Positions 35,230-47,430 of a DNA stretch of 64,000 nucleotides are shown here, in pieces. The notes under the pieces were generated by a model, which ran no database searches, was not told where the DNA came from, and worked only from the letters and a program-made list of their open reading frames with translations. Numbering within the stretch: the first letter of the stretch is position 1; every line of letters begins with the position of its first letter. The position numbers and the translations under genes were made by a program. The DNA is from Hyparrhenia diplandra. Lineage: Eukaryota > Streptophyta > Magnoliopsida > Poales > Poaceae. The DNA lies in NCBI GenBank assembly GCA_015847255.1, contig JADLZK010013210.1, forward strand, positions 1-64,000, read 5' to 3'.

Positions 35230-36102
35230 AGCACTCCAACTTTATTGAAATGGCTTGAGATTTTTTCGGCGGTCATTTATAGCCAAAATATGGTCCCACA
35301 CAAGAACTTACATTTTTGGACAATTATTTTTATTATTATAATTATTTTTCCGTCTTTGGGTGAGACAAAATTTGGTGAATTATACATTGAAAAACACTAG
35401 AACTATACAATGACCTCCACATGTATTTGTTTCCCTATGGCATAAGAGGCGTTGTAGCAAAGTTTGGCGCCATTACGGAAAAAATGGACCTAGTTCAGCG
35501 CATAAAATCGGTCGCGCGGAAAATCAAATAAGCTGAAAAAAAGTACCAAGCGATTTCTAAAAATCTCAAACTTGGTGGTTTGCTTCACAAAAGGCATTTG
35601 GAAGCCTCGAGGAAAAGTTTGAGAGCAATACAATACTTGGAGCATTTCATTTAATCATGTCTATGCACTAGGGTTCTTAGGGATTATACGGTCAAGTATG
35701 GTATTGGTCTCAAACTTTTCTTAGGCTTCCAAATGCCTTTTGTGAAGCAACCACCAAGTTTGAGATTTTTCAGAATTCATTTGATACTTTTTTAGTTTAT
35801 TTGATTTTTCGCGCGACTTCACCGGTAATTATATGTTGAACCGGGCCCACCCCGAAAAGGTCCTAATGGCGCCCAAACTTTTCCACAAGGTCTCTTATGC
35901 CCTAGGAAACAAATACATGTGGAGGTTGCTGCATAGTTCTAGTGTTTTCAATGTATAATTCATCAAATTTTGTCTCACCCAAAGAAAAAAAAAATTATAG
36001 TAATAAAAATAATTGTCCGAAAAATGTAAGTTCTTGTGTGGGATCATATTTTGGCTATAAATGACCATTAAAAAATCTCAAGCCATTTCAACAAAGTTTG
36101 TT

Positions 36103-36177
36103 ATGTAGTTCAAATATAACAAGTCTCTCACATAGTTTCATGAACTATGTGAGAGACTTGTTATATTTGAACTACAT
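36103..36177. repeat. Perfect 35-bp-arm palindrome, right arm of the inverted repeat
   Basis: The same stem as at 35153-35229, with a TCATG-type loop. The arms appear fully complementary. Confidence 0.9.
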
Positions 36178-36954
36178 GTTATTATAACTTCCTCAAATGG
36201 AAATTTGACCTACATAAACTTTGTTGGTCTCGATGAGTTATGAAACTTTCATGTTCAAAAAGTTTTTCAACCGAGTTCATTTCGTGTTCCGTTTGACCGA
36301 AGTTTTGACCGAAGTCAAAGTTCGAATTCAAAACTTGAATTGCTCAAATTTTGGCGCATGAAGAGGTGACTGAATCCAACACCATAACGTGATGTAAAGA
36401 TGATTTTAGAAAATTTTAGGAAAAAGAATCATTCTATTTGAGTTTCGTGATGAGGGAGAATCGACTCAGTTACAAGTTTTAATCCGAGAAAAAGAGAAAT
36501 CGCTTGTTCATCATGAACATGTGACGAACAAGAATGAATTTTCTTTTAATCAGAGTCAAAACTTGTAACCGGTTTTTCTCCCTCATACTAACTCCGAATT
36601 TGATTATTTTTTCCCTAAAATTTTCTAAAATCATACCCTACCAATTTATCTGTTCTGAAAAAAAAAATAAACCCTAAAATTGTACCCTACCAATTTTCCC
36701 TAAAAGTTTGTTTTATTATTTAGCATTAATTTATAACTTTAATTCCTAAGAAAAAAAATAGATGAAATAAAGGAGCACAGGCGCGTTCTCTGCAAAATTT
36801 TCGTCCTTTGGCGGGTATTTTGAACAGACTGGGCGCGCACTCCGAAATTTTCGCGGTCAGTGCCATTTGCCTCCATTATTCTGGCTGTGGATTTACCATT
36901 ATGCCTCGCTTGCCGTTCATCCAGCAAATAAAACGATGGGGATATTTTGGTAAT

Positions 36955-37780
36955 ATTACAACGCCATATATAATTGGGCTACCAATCCCTCCCCTCAGCC
37001 CTTCGATTCACCCTGCCAACGCCGCCACCGCCCCCAATCCATCCCGCAACCTCCACCATCCCGCAGCTCCGCCGCACCACCCAGAAGCTGCCTAGCGTGA
37101 ACACCGTCGTGGCCCGCGCTGCTGCCCGGACGGCGCCGCCGCGGCTCGGGAGGCGCGCGCCCAAGGTCCCCACGGTGTACAGCACCTGTTCTTATTTTCG
37201 TGCATATTTTCGATCTGTTTTTCCTGGAGTTTGAGTTCATCTCAGGTGATGATCTTTTTGGAATCGTGTTCGTAGCTAGTTCAATTTCATCTGTGCAAAA
37301 TCTCAGATCGAGACTTTTTTATTTGGTCCATCTTTCGTTGGATTTTTGGAGGGGTCGTTTCTCTTCGGTTCGTGTCTTGGTTTCAGTCTGCTTTCAGGTC
37401 AAAGCGCTACCAGCGCCGTGCGTCCAGGCGCCGTGCGTGCTCCCTGCCAGAGAGCGCTACCAGCGCCGGTGTGAACACCGAGCGAGCTCCCAGTCCCTTG
37501 AGCGGCGCCTGCATCTGATCCCCGAGCAGCACGCAGATCAACAGCCCTCCTGTTTGCGTCTGATTCTGTCTGGTTGTTCTTCAGCTCTGCTGCACGCTGC
37601 CCCGTGATTTCTTTGTTCTGTCAGGTGCTGGTGCTATTGTCCCCATCATTCAACGCAAGCAGGTGGACGAGATGCACAGCAGGCATCAGGTTGGTTGATC
37701 GACAAGGTAAAGCAATTCATCTCCAGCTTGTTCAATTCTCTGTCGGTCAGTTGCACTTGTATGTCAAGCTCTGAATTTTT
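36955..37780 (+). other. GC-rich, gene-like island inside the CACTA element
   Basis: A TATA-like CATATATAAT near 36.96 kb is followed by GC-rich sequence with short proline/alanine-rich frames (36974-37234), then T-rich, intron-like sequence with candidate splice signals up to about 37.8 kb. I recognise no domain. It could be a captured host gene fragment or the element's own promoter and first exons. The remainder to 39.8 kb is AT-rich without supported coding. Confidence 0.35.
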
Positions 37781-39770
37781 CTAGCTGTCCAGCTCTAAGT
37801 CATCCTTGTTCGTGAGTTCAAGTCATGCTAGAAATTGTTTGTTTTAATAGCTTAATTCTCGCCCTTGTCACCATCTAGGAACAGTACTTGTCATCTTTAT
37901 TTAGCTAAGAGTAGAGGTGCAGCTTAGTAGTGATCTCGTGCCATCACTTGGTGCATTTCCCAAAGTCCTAACAGAAGCAAGCAACTTTAGTTCTTCAGGT
38001 TGGTAATGTTTGGTCAAATTGCTTTTCCTCTGCAAACAGCATAGTACTACTTCTAGCATCATGAGCTTATCATTAGAGTTTAGCACGTAATTCCATTCTC
38101 TTGTCTCCTTGAACTGGTTTGTCTAAGCAATCATTTTTTTTGAGCAACAACAGGATGTTCCTCGATGCTTGAGCCTTGATGTGATTTATTTTGGTTGAGT
38201 ACTACTTGGCCTGCAAGTTGCTGCATAATGGATAATGAATACTGGCTTGTCCATTCTTGTTCAGTATTGTTATATTTGCCTAAAGCCTTGACTTGTGGCT
38301 GTGACTCAAAATCATTGTATGAATGTGCATGTAATAATTTATAAATAAACAAAGTAACACTGTAGGTTCCATTCATACATTTCTATGATGTGTCCATTTT
38401 GTTTTGGTGCGACACTCAGTAGGTATCAGTAGGTAGTGAACATATATCCTTTGAAGCACCATTTATATTCTCTTCTTTTTCTATGAGGTAGAACTGATAG
38501 CATGCATATGTACTATATATCATTGTTTCTACGTGGTAAAACTGATAACATGCATATATTGAAATCTGGTTGTCTTGTAAATACTAAATTTGGTTCTCTT
38601 GTAGATACTAAAAGATGAGGAATCCATGTCATCCTAGTTCGACAAGGTGGAAATGCTCCTCATCTTATTTCATCTCTCACCTTGTGGTTTTCCAATGGCA
38701 CATCTAGTCATTCATATTTTCCATTATGTGCTGTGGGAGAAAATTTAAATTGTATAGATCTTGATCTGAAATGTAGGGCAGCATTACATCTGTACAACTA
38801 CAATAACAAGATCAGTTTGAAACTATAAAATGTCGTTGTCAATTTGTATAATTTTAGAACCTTTCTCAAGTCGTCAAGTTACATTGGTTCAACACCCTTT
38901 CTCCAACCAACCTACAGCCATATGAAATGTTAGTGTGGTATACCCACGATAAGGATGGACATATTTGGTTGTACCTATTCAATGATTCATGTTTTAGCAA
39001 TTTATATTTGGTTGGTGGTTTTTCAAAAAAAAATATTTGATGGGTGTTCATATGATAGATATGAAGGTGTGCACATCCATGAGTTTATCCGAATCGACTA
39101 GTTGAACTCGAAATGGGGTCTGTTTCAAAAAGACAAGATTTATTTGGTCAAGAAATCAACTTTAATTCATTTAAATGGTTGTGTTTGATAGTCTTTCTAG
39201 AAAAAAATGCGGATAATTTGAGGATAGAAATTCATGCATCGATCCGACTTAAGCTCCAGTTTTTTTGTCGTAAACTTTTGTCCATTAAGTCATCTAAATC
39301 GACTTCATTGTTTTGTTTTATTCTCGTTTGCTAGGTTGTTGACTAGAACTTGGCAAAGCCGTTGGTGGGCAAGAAATTGTTTGGTGAAGGAAGTTGACAC
39401 CGCTATTGGCTACAACTTGGTGCTAGATGCTAGAATTTGTTTAGTTGACTAGATCATTGTATTTTTATGTTTTGTTGTACTTTTTGTATGAAAATATGTG
39501 TTCTGAGCATCATACTTTTGTATGAAAAAACATGACAGAGGGCACTTTTGTATGGTCAATATGATAATATATAATTGATTTTGTGGTTTATTATTATCCC
39601 TATTATTATTGTTGCAATTGTTGGGCCTCGTACATATGGGTCGGGACCTTAAATCCAGTCCCGACAATATATGATGACTTCTAACCATGGTTAACTACTT
39701 ATACATGATGTTCCTTTACTATCGCCACAATAGCTAGGATAAATCCGGTTTAACCATGGTTAACACACTA
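37781..39770. other. Right part of the CACTA element, no gene seen
   Basis: AT-rich sequence with only short frames and no recognisable domain. The subterminal TTGTGACG repeats start near 39.8 kb. Confidence 0.5.
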
Positions 39771-39977
39771 TTATATGACAAAGATAAGTTGAGGTACCGG
39801 CCACATAATGTCTTGTGATTTTGTGACGTAACACCCATTTCTGTCATTGGGACATTTTGTGACGCCGATATATGACGGACGCCATGACGGGACGGATTTC
39901 GCCATGAATGCACTTTTTGTGGTTTTGGGCTATACATGAAAAATTGATCTGCCTTGGAATGTCGATTTCTTGTAGTG

Positions 39978-42900
39978 TCGTAGAAAATAACCGTCATGCT
40001 CTTAATCTCTTTGTTTGAGTCAATCTGTCATGCTCTTAATCTCTTTGTTTGAGTCAATCTCTATAATGCCTTCATGCTACTTTATCTACCATAGTATGCT
40101 TTGGTTTGGAATATCGAGAATTGAGTACTTCCAAAGGCTTTTAAATTAAGCGTGGTGCTTAGGTTAGAACGCTTTCCCTTAATTGAATTAGACATGGAGT
40201 CTAGTTTAGTTATTGAACTAAAAGTTGCTTGCGTAGACATTGGTATACTTTGTTGGACTAACCCTGCGCAGACAAGAAGAAACTTTCAAATAAGCTTGGG
40301 GGAGGTCCCGAGATAAACTCATACTAAAGATGAAGCAAAAGAAAGAAGAGGAGTGCCACAAACAAAATCTACAAACAAAAGCACTTGCTCAAGGATCAAC
40401 TTAAGGATGATTGGCACATGGAGAAGGAAGACCAACTCCACTAAGGATAATTCAATCATGCTTTTCCTCCTCACATGCTCCCATCACATCCCACATACGG
40501 TTCAAACCTCTCTATTCCTTATTGCTCTTTTCTACAAGTTGAATGATTTTGATGCATGAAAATCAAACTTGAGGTTTCATAAGATCATTCCTTTAGAAAA
40601 GCAAGGTGAGTATGGAAACATGAGATAAAAAATCTATGCTAAAATTTTCAACCAAACTTTTTTCAGAAAGCATAGAAAGTAACCTTAGCCCCAAAACAAC
40701 ACTATCCTCGGTATTACTTGCATATTCCTTCTGTATGTATTGTTAACTAACGATGTAAATAAAAACCATGAGAAGAAGCAAGACATAACAAATCTTTCAC
40801 AAGGAGGACACGCTCGTACATAGAAGAACTTTATGGAATGAAGAAGGAGAAGACAAGTTAGGAAAAACTACACAAGAGGCCAAACCAAGAAAGCTTCAAA
40901 CGAAAAGGAAAGTACCACCACAAGTTGCTACAAAGGCCATCATGCTCCAATAATAAGGTAACATCTTGAGGTGAGTTGTCAATAAGCTTTCTCTTAATTA
41001 TGGCATGTTCATAGATAAAGAACAAAACATGTTAGAGTAACACCCTTGCTTGATCTCGACTTCATTAGCTCAACATGTTTTGTTTCTTTTTCGTTGTTCC
41101 TAACACCACCTTTGTGATCTCATAGTCCTAATCATATTAGTAAATGTGTTTGCAACATTCATGTTCTATCTTCTGATCTTATCACCCTTGTTATAGAAGA
41201 AGAAACACATAAAAATTAACTTTATCTTGTTTGATGTGCTTGAGGTTTTAGAGAAGAATGAACTTTTGGTTCTCGTTGGTGTTTTCCCACCAGGGGGCCC
41301 ATGCACTTGATCTCGGCCTTGTCTTTGCACGCAGAGACACACTTTGAGCAAAAAAGCGTAAGACTTCATCCCCCGAAATTTTACAAGTGAATGTCCCGAA
41401 AACCACAAAGCATGCACACAAAACAAGAAGTTGCCAACCCTACTATCAAACTTTCATTTCTAAATATCGGACCAGCAAAAGAACATGGGTGACAAAATCT
41501 ACGGAATTACCATCTTAGGAGACACCGTTACCAAGATCGATGATACACTCAAGGAGTAACCAAGGTAAGTAGTCTTGTTCAAGGGACTTAAAACAATTGA
41601 ACCCTCACCGAAAGGTAACCTCGGTAGTTATCCATATTTAATTTCTAGCATTGCATATCATATTTATCTTTCTCGCATCTTGCATCAAAGATATTTACTT
41701 CTTTGCATAATTATTTTTCTTTAGCATATTTAATTTCTGCATTAGCATTGCATTGAAAAATTCTAAAGCCCCATGTGAATAATCTTGTGGTGTGTAATAA
41801 CCCATAAAGATATTCACCGTGGTGGCATAAAAAATAATTATTCATTCATCTAGTTGCATTTGCATCATAATTCTTTGCATGCATATAAAAATTTATAAAA
41901 CTCTAAAAAATATTTTTCCGCTGAAGTTTTACATAGAATAATCATGATCCATCTCTAGACACATGAAGCTAATATGGCTAACCCCTAATGCTTAATCAAG
42001 TTTCATTAGCTTTGTTGTCTATTTGAGTTCAACGGATTTGAAGGGAGAGAGACATGATAGGTCGACATCATCGCCATCTATCTCAACTTCCTCATCATCA
42101 ATGACCCTACACTTCAATCCGGCTTGGGGGAGCACCCCCAGATTATCCCGATAAGTATCTCTACTATAGTTATTATCTAAATATTTTAGTTTGCTTGGTT
42201 TGCTAAGAGTCTAGTTTTATAAAAGTCTAGTTGTTTAAAGAGTCTTTGCTAGAGTTTAGGAATAAATAAATAGGAGTGTACTGAGGTTTTCTTTTTCCAC
42301 CTACATGAAATAATCTCTAAAGCTAAATCTCATGCATGGAAATGATGAATAGTTGCTCGTCGTATTAATTCCTTTTCAAGTGCCTAGCTTTCAAGCTTAA
42401 TTTCTCTTGAGCCTTAATTAAATGCAAAATTGCTTTGACTTGAGATTTACTTTGAACCACGAAACCCGTGGGTTGCAAATTGCTTGCTCTAAAGTCTAGG
42501 TAATTGACAGATATGATATATGAGAGTCCGAGTTGCTATTGATCTTATTCCTAGTAATACTAGATTTTGGAGATTTATTTTGAAACTTTAAAGTGCACAT
42601 GATAAGTTCTGTGGTGACAAAGTGTTGAACCTCCTACCCACAGCCATATATACATGCTCCTTAGATTAGGAAAACCCTTTGATATATATAGGCCGCTTGT
42701 TTTTGCATTGAGTTTGTTCAATCTTTGTCGGCCCTTAGAAACTTGTCTTGATCATGTACACTCCATCTCACTCCACCTCATTCCACTCCACTCGAATCCA
42801 TTCACCTATATGCTATTTCCACCTCGAAGTACGCATCCACCACATATACACCCATCATATACATACCACTATCATTTCACTCTAGCGGCAAAAATGTTCT

Positions 42901-43934
42901 ACTCCTATCCTAGGAGAGAGCAACCAAAAATATTTCCTATACCCACTCATTCATTGCCACCAATATATTACAAAAGCTCCATTACTCTTGTCTATCTCTC
43001 AAAAAGTTATTACGAAAGAGATTTGGGTTGTATTTAAAAAAAAAGAAGAGAAAGAAGAGAGATGAAAAATGGACAAGTGTCCTACGGGTGAGTAGAGCCT
43101 ACCTTCCTAAGAAAAAAAGAAATAAAGGAGAGTTAAAAAAAAATAGACAAGTGTCCATTTAAAAACAATGAGTACTTAGATGCTCGCCTCTCCATAAAAA
43201 GAAAAAAAATAAAAGAAAGAAAAAGATACAACCCAGGTTCTCTACAGAGTTTCCAAATTCAAAAGAGAGATGATTCCTCGATCAAGGAGCACAAGTAAGA
43301 TTTCCCCCTCATTCATTCCTTACACCCTATTATATTCCTACCATTATCTACCACCATACACATGCACCACTTGATCAGTGTGACTCGTGACTTTGGATCC
43401 ATTGCTTGAACTTATAATATATGCTTAGTAAACAGATGTAGTTTCCTCTCACCTATGAGCTCCAGATATAAGCCTTAGATATAGGGTGAGAGAGAAGAAG
43501 TCATAGTGTCCTACTGCCTTAGTCCAAAAATACCACATATTATGAGAGAAAGGCAAAACAACCTTGCCACCTTAGTGAGGATCCACCAATACCATAGATG
43601 AGGGACTAGAGAGAGTCACATCAAAAGGAACTTTGAGTTTTATTTTAAAAATCAGCAAAAACTCCAGAAGGACGGTTGAACAAAGAGTTTGAGATATGGT
43701 GCTTGACTTGATTGTTCTATCTTTCAATTGCCCAAGATCAAAGAAAAGACTATAAGCTCCATGGTTAAAGGTAATATGGGTAAGTTGAAAGTTGAGCAAA
43801 TTTATTCTTATCTGGAGGAGAAATTTTGTTTGAAAGCATGTGTACTTTTGAGGTATGAAAGCGTTGCAGCAACTCCCCGATCCATTGCTAAGTTTGGCTT
43901 TGCTAGGGACTAGCAAAGGGTAAGCTTGGGAGCT
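39978..43934 (+). other. Non-coding retroelement interior leading to the LTR at 43935
   Basis: It begins with an exact 34-bp tandem duplication (39993-40026 and 40027-40060). G-rich tracts AAGCTTGGGGGAGG (40.3 kb) and GGCTTGGGGGAGC (42.12 kb) recall internal polypurine tracts. 43.03-43.23 kb is purine-rich with GACAAGTGTCC twice. The last bases (AAGCTTGGGAGCT) form a polypurine tract abutting the LTR. The ORFs at 42654-43037 and elsewhere have no recognisable domain. Confidence 0.5.
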
Positions 43935-45232
43935 TGTTGACACCTGTTATAGCATAATATTACTAGTCAATTAAACATGAATAAGGGCTTAAAATGAATA
44001 TCAACATAAGTCTAGGGCTTTACTAACATAATTCCACAAGCTTTGGTGATTTATATATTTTTGAGGGACTTAATGAGATAAATCACGAGAGAAGAATGGA
44101 GAAAGTTCGGAATAAACATCCCATACAATGACAAGACTTGACCGTGAAGTAACTCGACCCGAAAAGTGGACTAAAACATTCTAGAAGGTACCGAGAGGAC
44201 ACCAGAAGAAACGGGAAGCCGAGGTGGCATGCCACCCAGGCGACGCCGATGCCAACTAGGGCCGGCCGCCCAGCCGGGCCACATGTCGCCTCGCCTTTGT
44301 ATGCCGGTTTACCACCGACCTTGAGGTTGTATCTACACCGTTATTGAAGGTCGGTTTGATCCAATGGTCATCGTTCATCGCCAAGGCCTATATAAGAAGA
44401 CCCCTAACCCCTGTGGCTAAACCCTAATTCATTATCAATTCATTCTATCTCATTATCTCGGTTGAGGGGTCCCATGTAAGGATCATCTCTCTCTAAAGGG
44501 ATTAGTGAATTAGAATGTACTTAGAACTAGAACTAGAAGAGTTAGCATTTAAGAGAGGATTAGAACTCATTAGTTCTAATCTTTAGAACAAGAGATAGAG
44601 AGAAGGGATCGGAGAAAGCACCCGGCACATCGGTGCTATCTTCATACTTGTACCTCGGTGGAAGTTAATCTACACTTGGAATTACTCTAGTAATCTACTT
44701 CTTCTTTTAGTAAGTTATATTGTTTATATTTATTCTTATTGGTCTACTTAGTCTCTTTTGAGTGCTTTAACTGGTATCTAGATTAGAGTAATATTCGCAA
44801 ATGCAAACGTGGTGTTTGGCGGACTCGGATATCTCGTTAGATACACCCTACCTTAGGGCGTGGTAGATCGTGGTAGTGACAGTACCATTGATTCCTTTGG
44901 ATTCCACATCCCGCTGGATAGGACACGTGGGGACCTAGTTACTTTGGGGAATAGTAAGTTTTTGGCCTTACTTTCCTTTGAGTACATCCCCATAAGAATA
45001 CTATCAACATCACTTACCAAATTAAGATTTAGCTATCTTAGTAATCCTCTCTATACCCTCAACCTTCTTAAGTCTTGTGTGCACCGGGTTAAGATTAGAT
45101 CATAGTCTCCCTCACCCGTTTCCCCGTGGATTCGATATTTAAACCCTCTCCCGGGTGAAGTGCTCACCGGTATCCGTGCGCTTGCGGACTATACAAATTA
45201 TAAATATTTCGTGGGCTTAGCAAATACCAACA
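43935..45232 (+). repeat. Second, different Athila/Tat-type LTR
   Basis: 1298 bp, starting TGTTGACACCTG and ending AAATACCAACA, with CCGTGCGCTTGCGGACT before the end as in the LTR at 27170-28648. The starts differ, so it belongs to a related but distinct family. A TATA box (CCTATATAAG) is at 44397-44406. The preceding polypurine tract makes it a 3' LTR. No matching 5' LTR is visible. Confidence 0.8.
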
Positions 45233-46450
45233 GCGTGCCATATTGGTGGCGGTAAAGGGCGTGGCGCGAGCGATGAGGAGGTGGTGCTACCCGCTTACGG
45301 CAGCTGCAAGGACGGGGGCTACGGGCGGCGCGGATGGTGGCCAAGTGTGTCACAAGGGCGGTGGCGTGTCGCGATGCGGCTAAGCGGTGGGCAGGTGAGC
45401 GGCAAAGCGGCGCCTCGACGACGTGTGCATGACGGCAACACCAAGGGGCCAAGGGCCTGCTGGCAATGGCCGCAAGGCGGGCGGCGGTGTCGGCGCAGAG
45501 CCACCCGAGGTTGGGGGAAAGGAGAGGGCGCGCCGGTGCGGTGAGGGACTAGTGGCGGCGAAAGCAGGCTAGCTACGTCCAACATGGGATGAGTGCTAGC
45601 GTGGTGGTATAGTGGCCCTAGGCTGCCCACCACGTCGAGCAGAGGCATGGTGGCCATGCTGGAGGGATCCGGGTAAAGATAAAAGGGTCATGACTCAAGG
45701 ACGGTCACCCGAGCCGTGGAAGGATAGAGACGATAGTGGAGAACTGAACAAGATTTGTCTTCTATGAACAAGATTTGGCAATCCCATAGGTTAAATTTAT
45801 TTTCTACGAACAAGATTTGACAAGGTTAAATTTATCTTCTACAAACAAAATTTGGCAATCCCATAGGTCTGTACAAGAGACTAGTGCAGACGTGCAGTTA
45901 CAGAATTTTGATCTGAGAGTTGAGATTATTTAGTGGGTAATCATTATCTAAGTTCTCATTTCTCAACTAGGCAATTTTGTAAACTTTGTTTTTTCATGTT
46001 TAATTTAGTATGGCATATGTTTAAGTATGTTTTTATACAATACACTTATTAGAAACATCATCATATGATTAGAGCTATATTTAGGGCTGTTGGTGGATAT
46101 TCATAATTCATATATCCAAATCCACACCCATGTTAATGGGGAGGGTATGGGTAGAAAAATAATTATTCATTAGAAATGGAAAGGATAGGGTGTGGGGATT
46201 AAACTATTTATCCATTAGATATACATAGTACCTATAAAACTAATTATCCATTGGATATGGGTGAAAATGGGGAGGATGAGAATTGGATAATATAATTAGT
46301 TTTGGATATGAACAAGAGTGAGTATGTCCTTACCCTCCGAGTGACAAGCCTAGCTATATTAAAGGTCCCATGTTTTTAGCTTAGCACATGGCCAATCAAT
46401 GGATATGACGGGGCCTGTCTACAAAGTCAAATAGACCATAAATTGCATGG
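45233..46450. other. Intergenic: GC-rich block and short tandem repeats
   Basis: 45.24-45.66 kb is GC-rich with overlapping frames but no domain. 45.74-45.87 kb holds about three ~60-bp units with GAACAAGATTTG(G/A)CAA and CCCATAGGT. The rest is AT-rich, with no gene supported. Confidence 0.5.
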
Positions 46451-46479
46451 GTTACCACACAAATTATAGGACACATTTG

Positions 46480-47430
46480 CTGGCCTGTTTTTATTTTGTT
46501 CAAACCACACTCCAAATTATAAATCTTGTACATCTATATAAGATCTTAATCCAACTGACATAATAAAACCTCTTTGAATAAATCTGGCAACATGACAATG
46601 AAAACAATATGTTGGATGGTTTTCTTGTTGTCACAAAAAACAACAACGATCATCTCATTTCCATTGCCTGCTTAATAATGTCTTTTGTTAAAGTTACCCC
46701 TTTTAGTAAAAACCAAATGAGAACCTTAATTTTAAGGGATATTTTCAACTTCCATATTGCTTTGTTTAGAGGTAAGGCAAGTTGGTTCACAAGATGTTTA
46801 TACACTTATTCAATTTAAGTAGATTTTCGATCCCCACTAGTAATGCTCTTCTAAATTAAAGGGATGTTAATGGGTGTAGAACTAAAAAACACTAGCTAAT
46901 GAAATGTGTGTTTCTTTCTACAAATGTTGTATAGAGATGGGTATTGTTCTTTGAGAGGGAGTTCCTAAACCATCTATATCCTCCTAGAACCTAATCCGTA
47001 TATCATTGTGAAGGTTAAAAGTAGATAGACGAAGCCTGACCAAAAATATGAGTTTCTAGGTCTCCACTTAATTTACCAATGGTTTCATTTTTAGGTACTT
47101 ATTCCTAAGATGCTCTTACCAAAACCCCATCTTCATTACTTAATTAACTTATATAGGCATTTACTAATTAAACAAACATTTTGAGTTTTAAGATTCAAAG
47201 ATTCCTAGGCCACTTTGATACTTTGGTAAAGAAAAAAAAAATCCTATTCCGTCAGCCTATAATTTTTTCTTAGAGCAACCGCCTTGCCAAAAGAGAGGCA
47301 AACCTTTATACGTCTAGTTTCTTAAGAATGTCTTTTGGTACTTCAAAGAAATACATCATAAACATAGCAAGGCTACTAAGAACTAAGTTAGTTAATACTA
47401 TTCTACCATAGAACAAACACTCTCCTTTTT
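46480..47430 (-). pseudogene. LINE (L1-type) remnant: RT C-terminus and zf-RVT region
   Basis: On the minus strand, about 47.43-47.17 kb reads VLSSLAMFMMYFFEVPKDIL, then KYQSGLGIFES, the tail of plant LINE reverse transcriptases. 46.83-46.60 kb reads AIWKLKISLKIKVLIWFLLK, then GVTLTKD, the zinc-binding RVT-associated domain. Stops and frameshifts interrupt it. The sequence between is degenerate. Confidence 0.75.

Larger units (their letters stand above)
34640..36660. repeat. Large inverted repeat, ~1-kb arms
   Basis: The arms meet near 35.66 kb. Matching blocks include 35562-35640 against 35693-35770 (the CTCAAACTTGGTGGTT block and its complement), and 34.76-34.84 against 36.48-36.56 kb (the AAATCGCTTGTTCATC block and its complement). 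The arms are imperfect but colinear. A transcript through the locus would fold into a long hairpin. Confidence 0.85.
32759..39977. mobile_element. CACTA (En/Spm) element, 7.2 kb, no transposase seen
   Basis: The left end is CACTACAAGAA and the right end TTCTTGTAGTG, perfect inverted termini of the CACTA superfamily. Subterminal sequence on both sides is rich in short TATGACG / TTGTGACG repeats, where CACTA transposases bind. I find no TNP2-like transposase ORF, so it appears non-autonomous. The flanking trinucleotides (GGT left, TCG right) do not match, so a target duplication is not confirmed. It splits retroelement sequence continuing at 39978. Confidence 0.82.

Noticed and set aside
32756..39980. 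A matching 3-bp target duplication for the large CACTA element
   Set aside because: The flanks are GGT and TCG. The termini are perfect, so the element is kept but the duplication is not claimed.
27170..45232. A single retrotransposon bounded by the LTRs at 27170 and 43935
   Set aside because: The two LTRs share only their 3' ends. Their starts and lengths differ, so they belong to different families.
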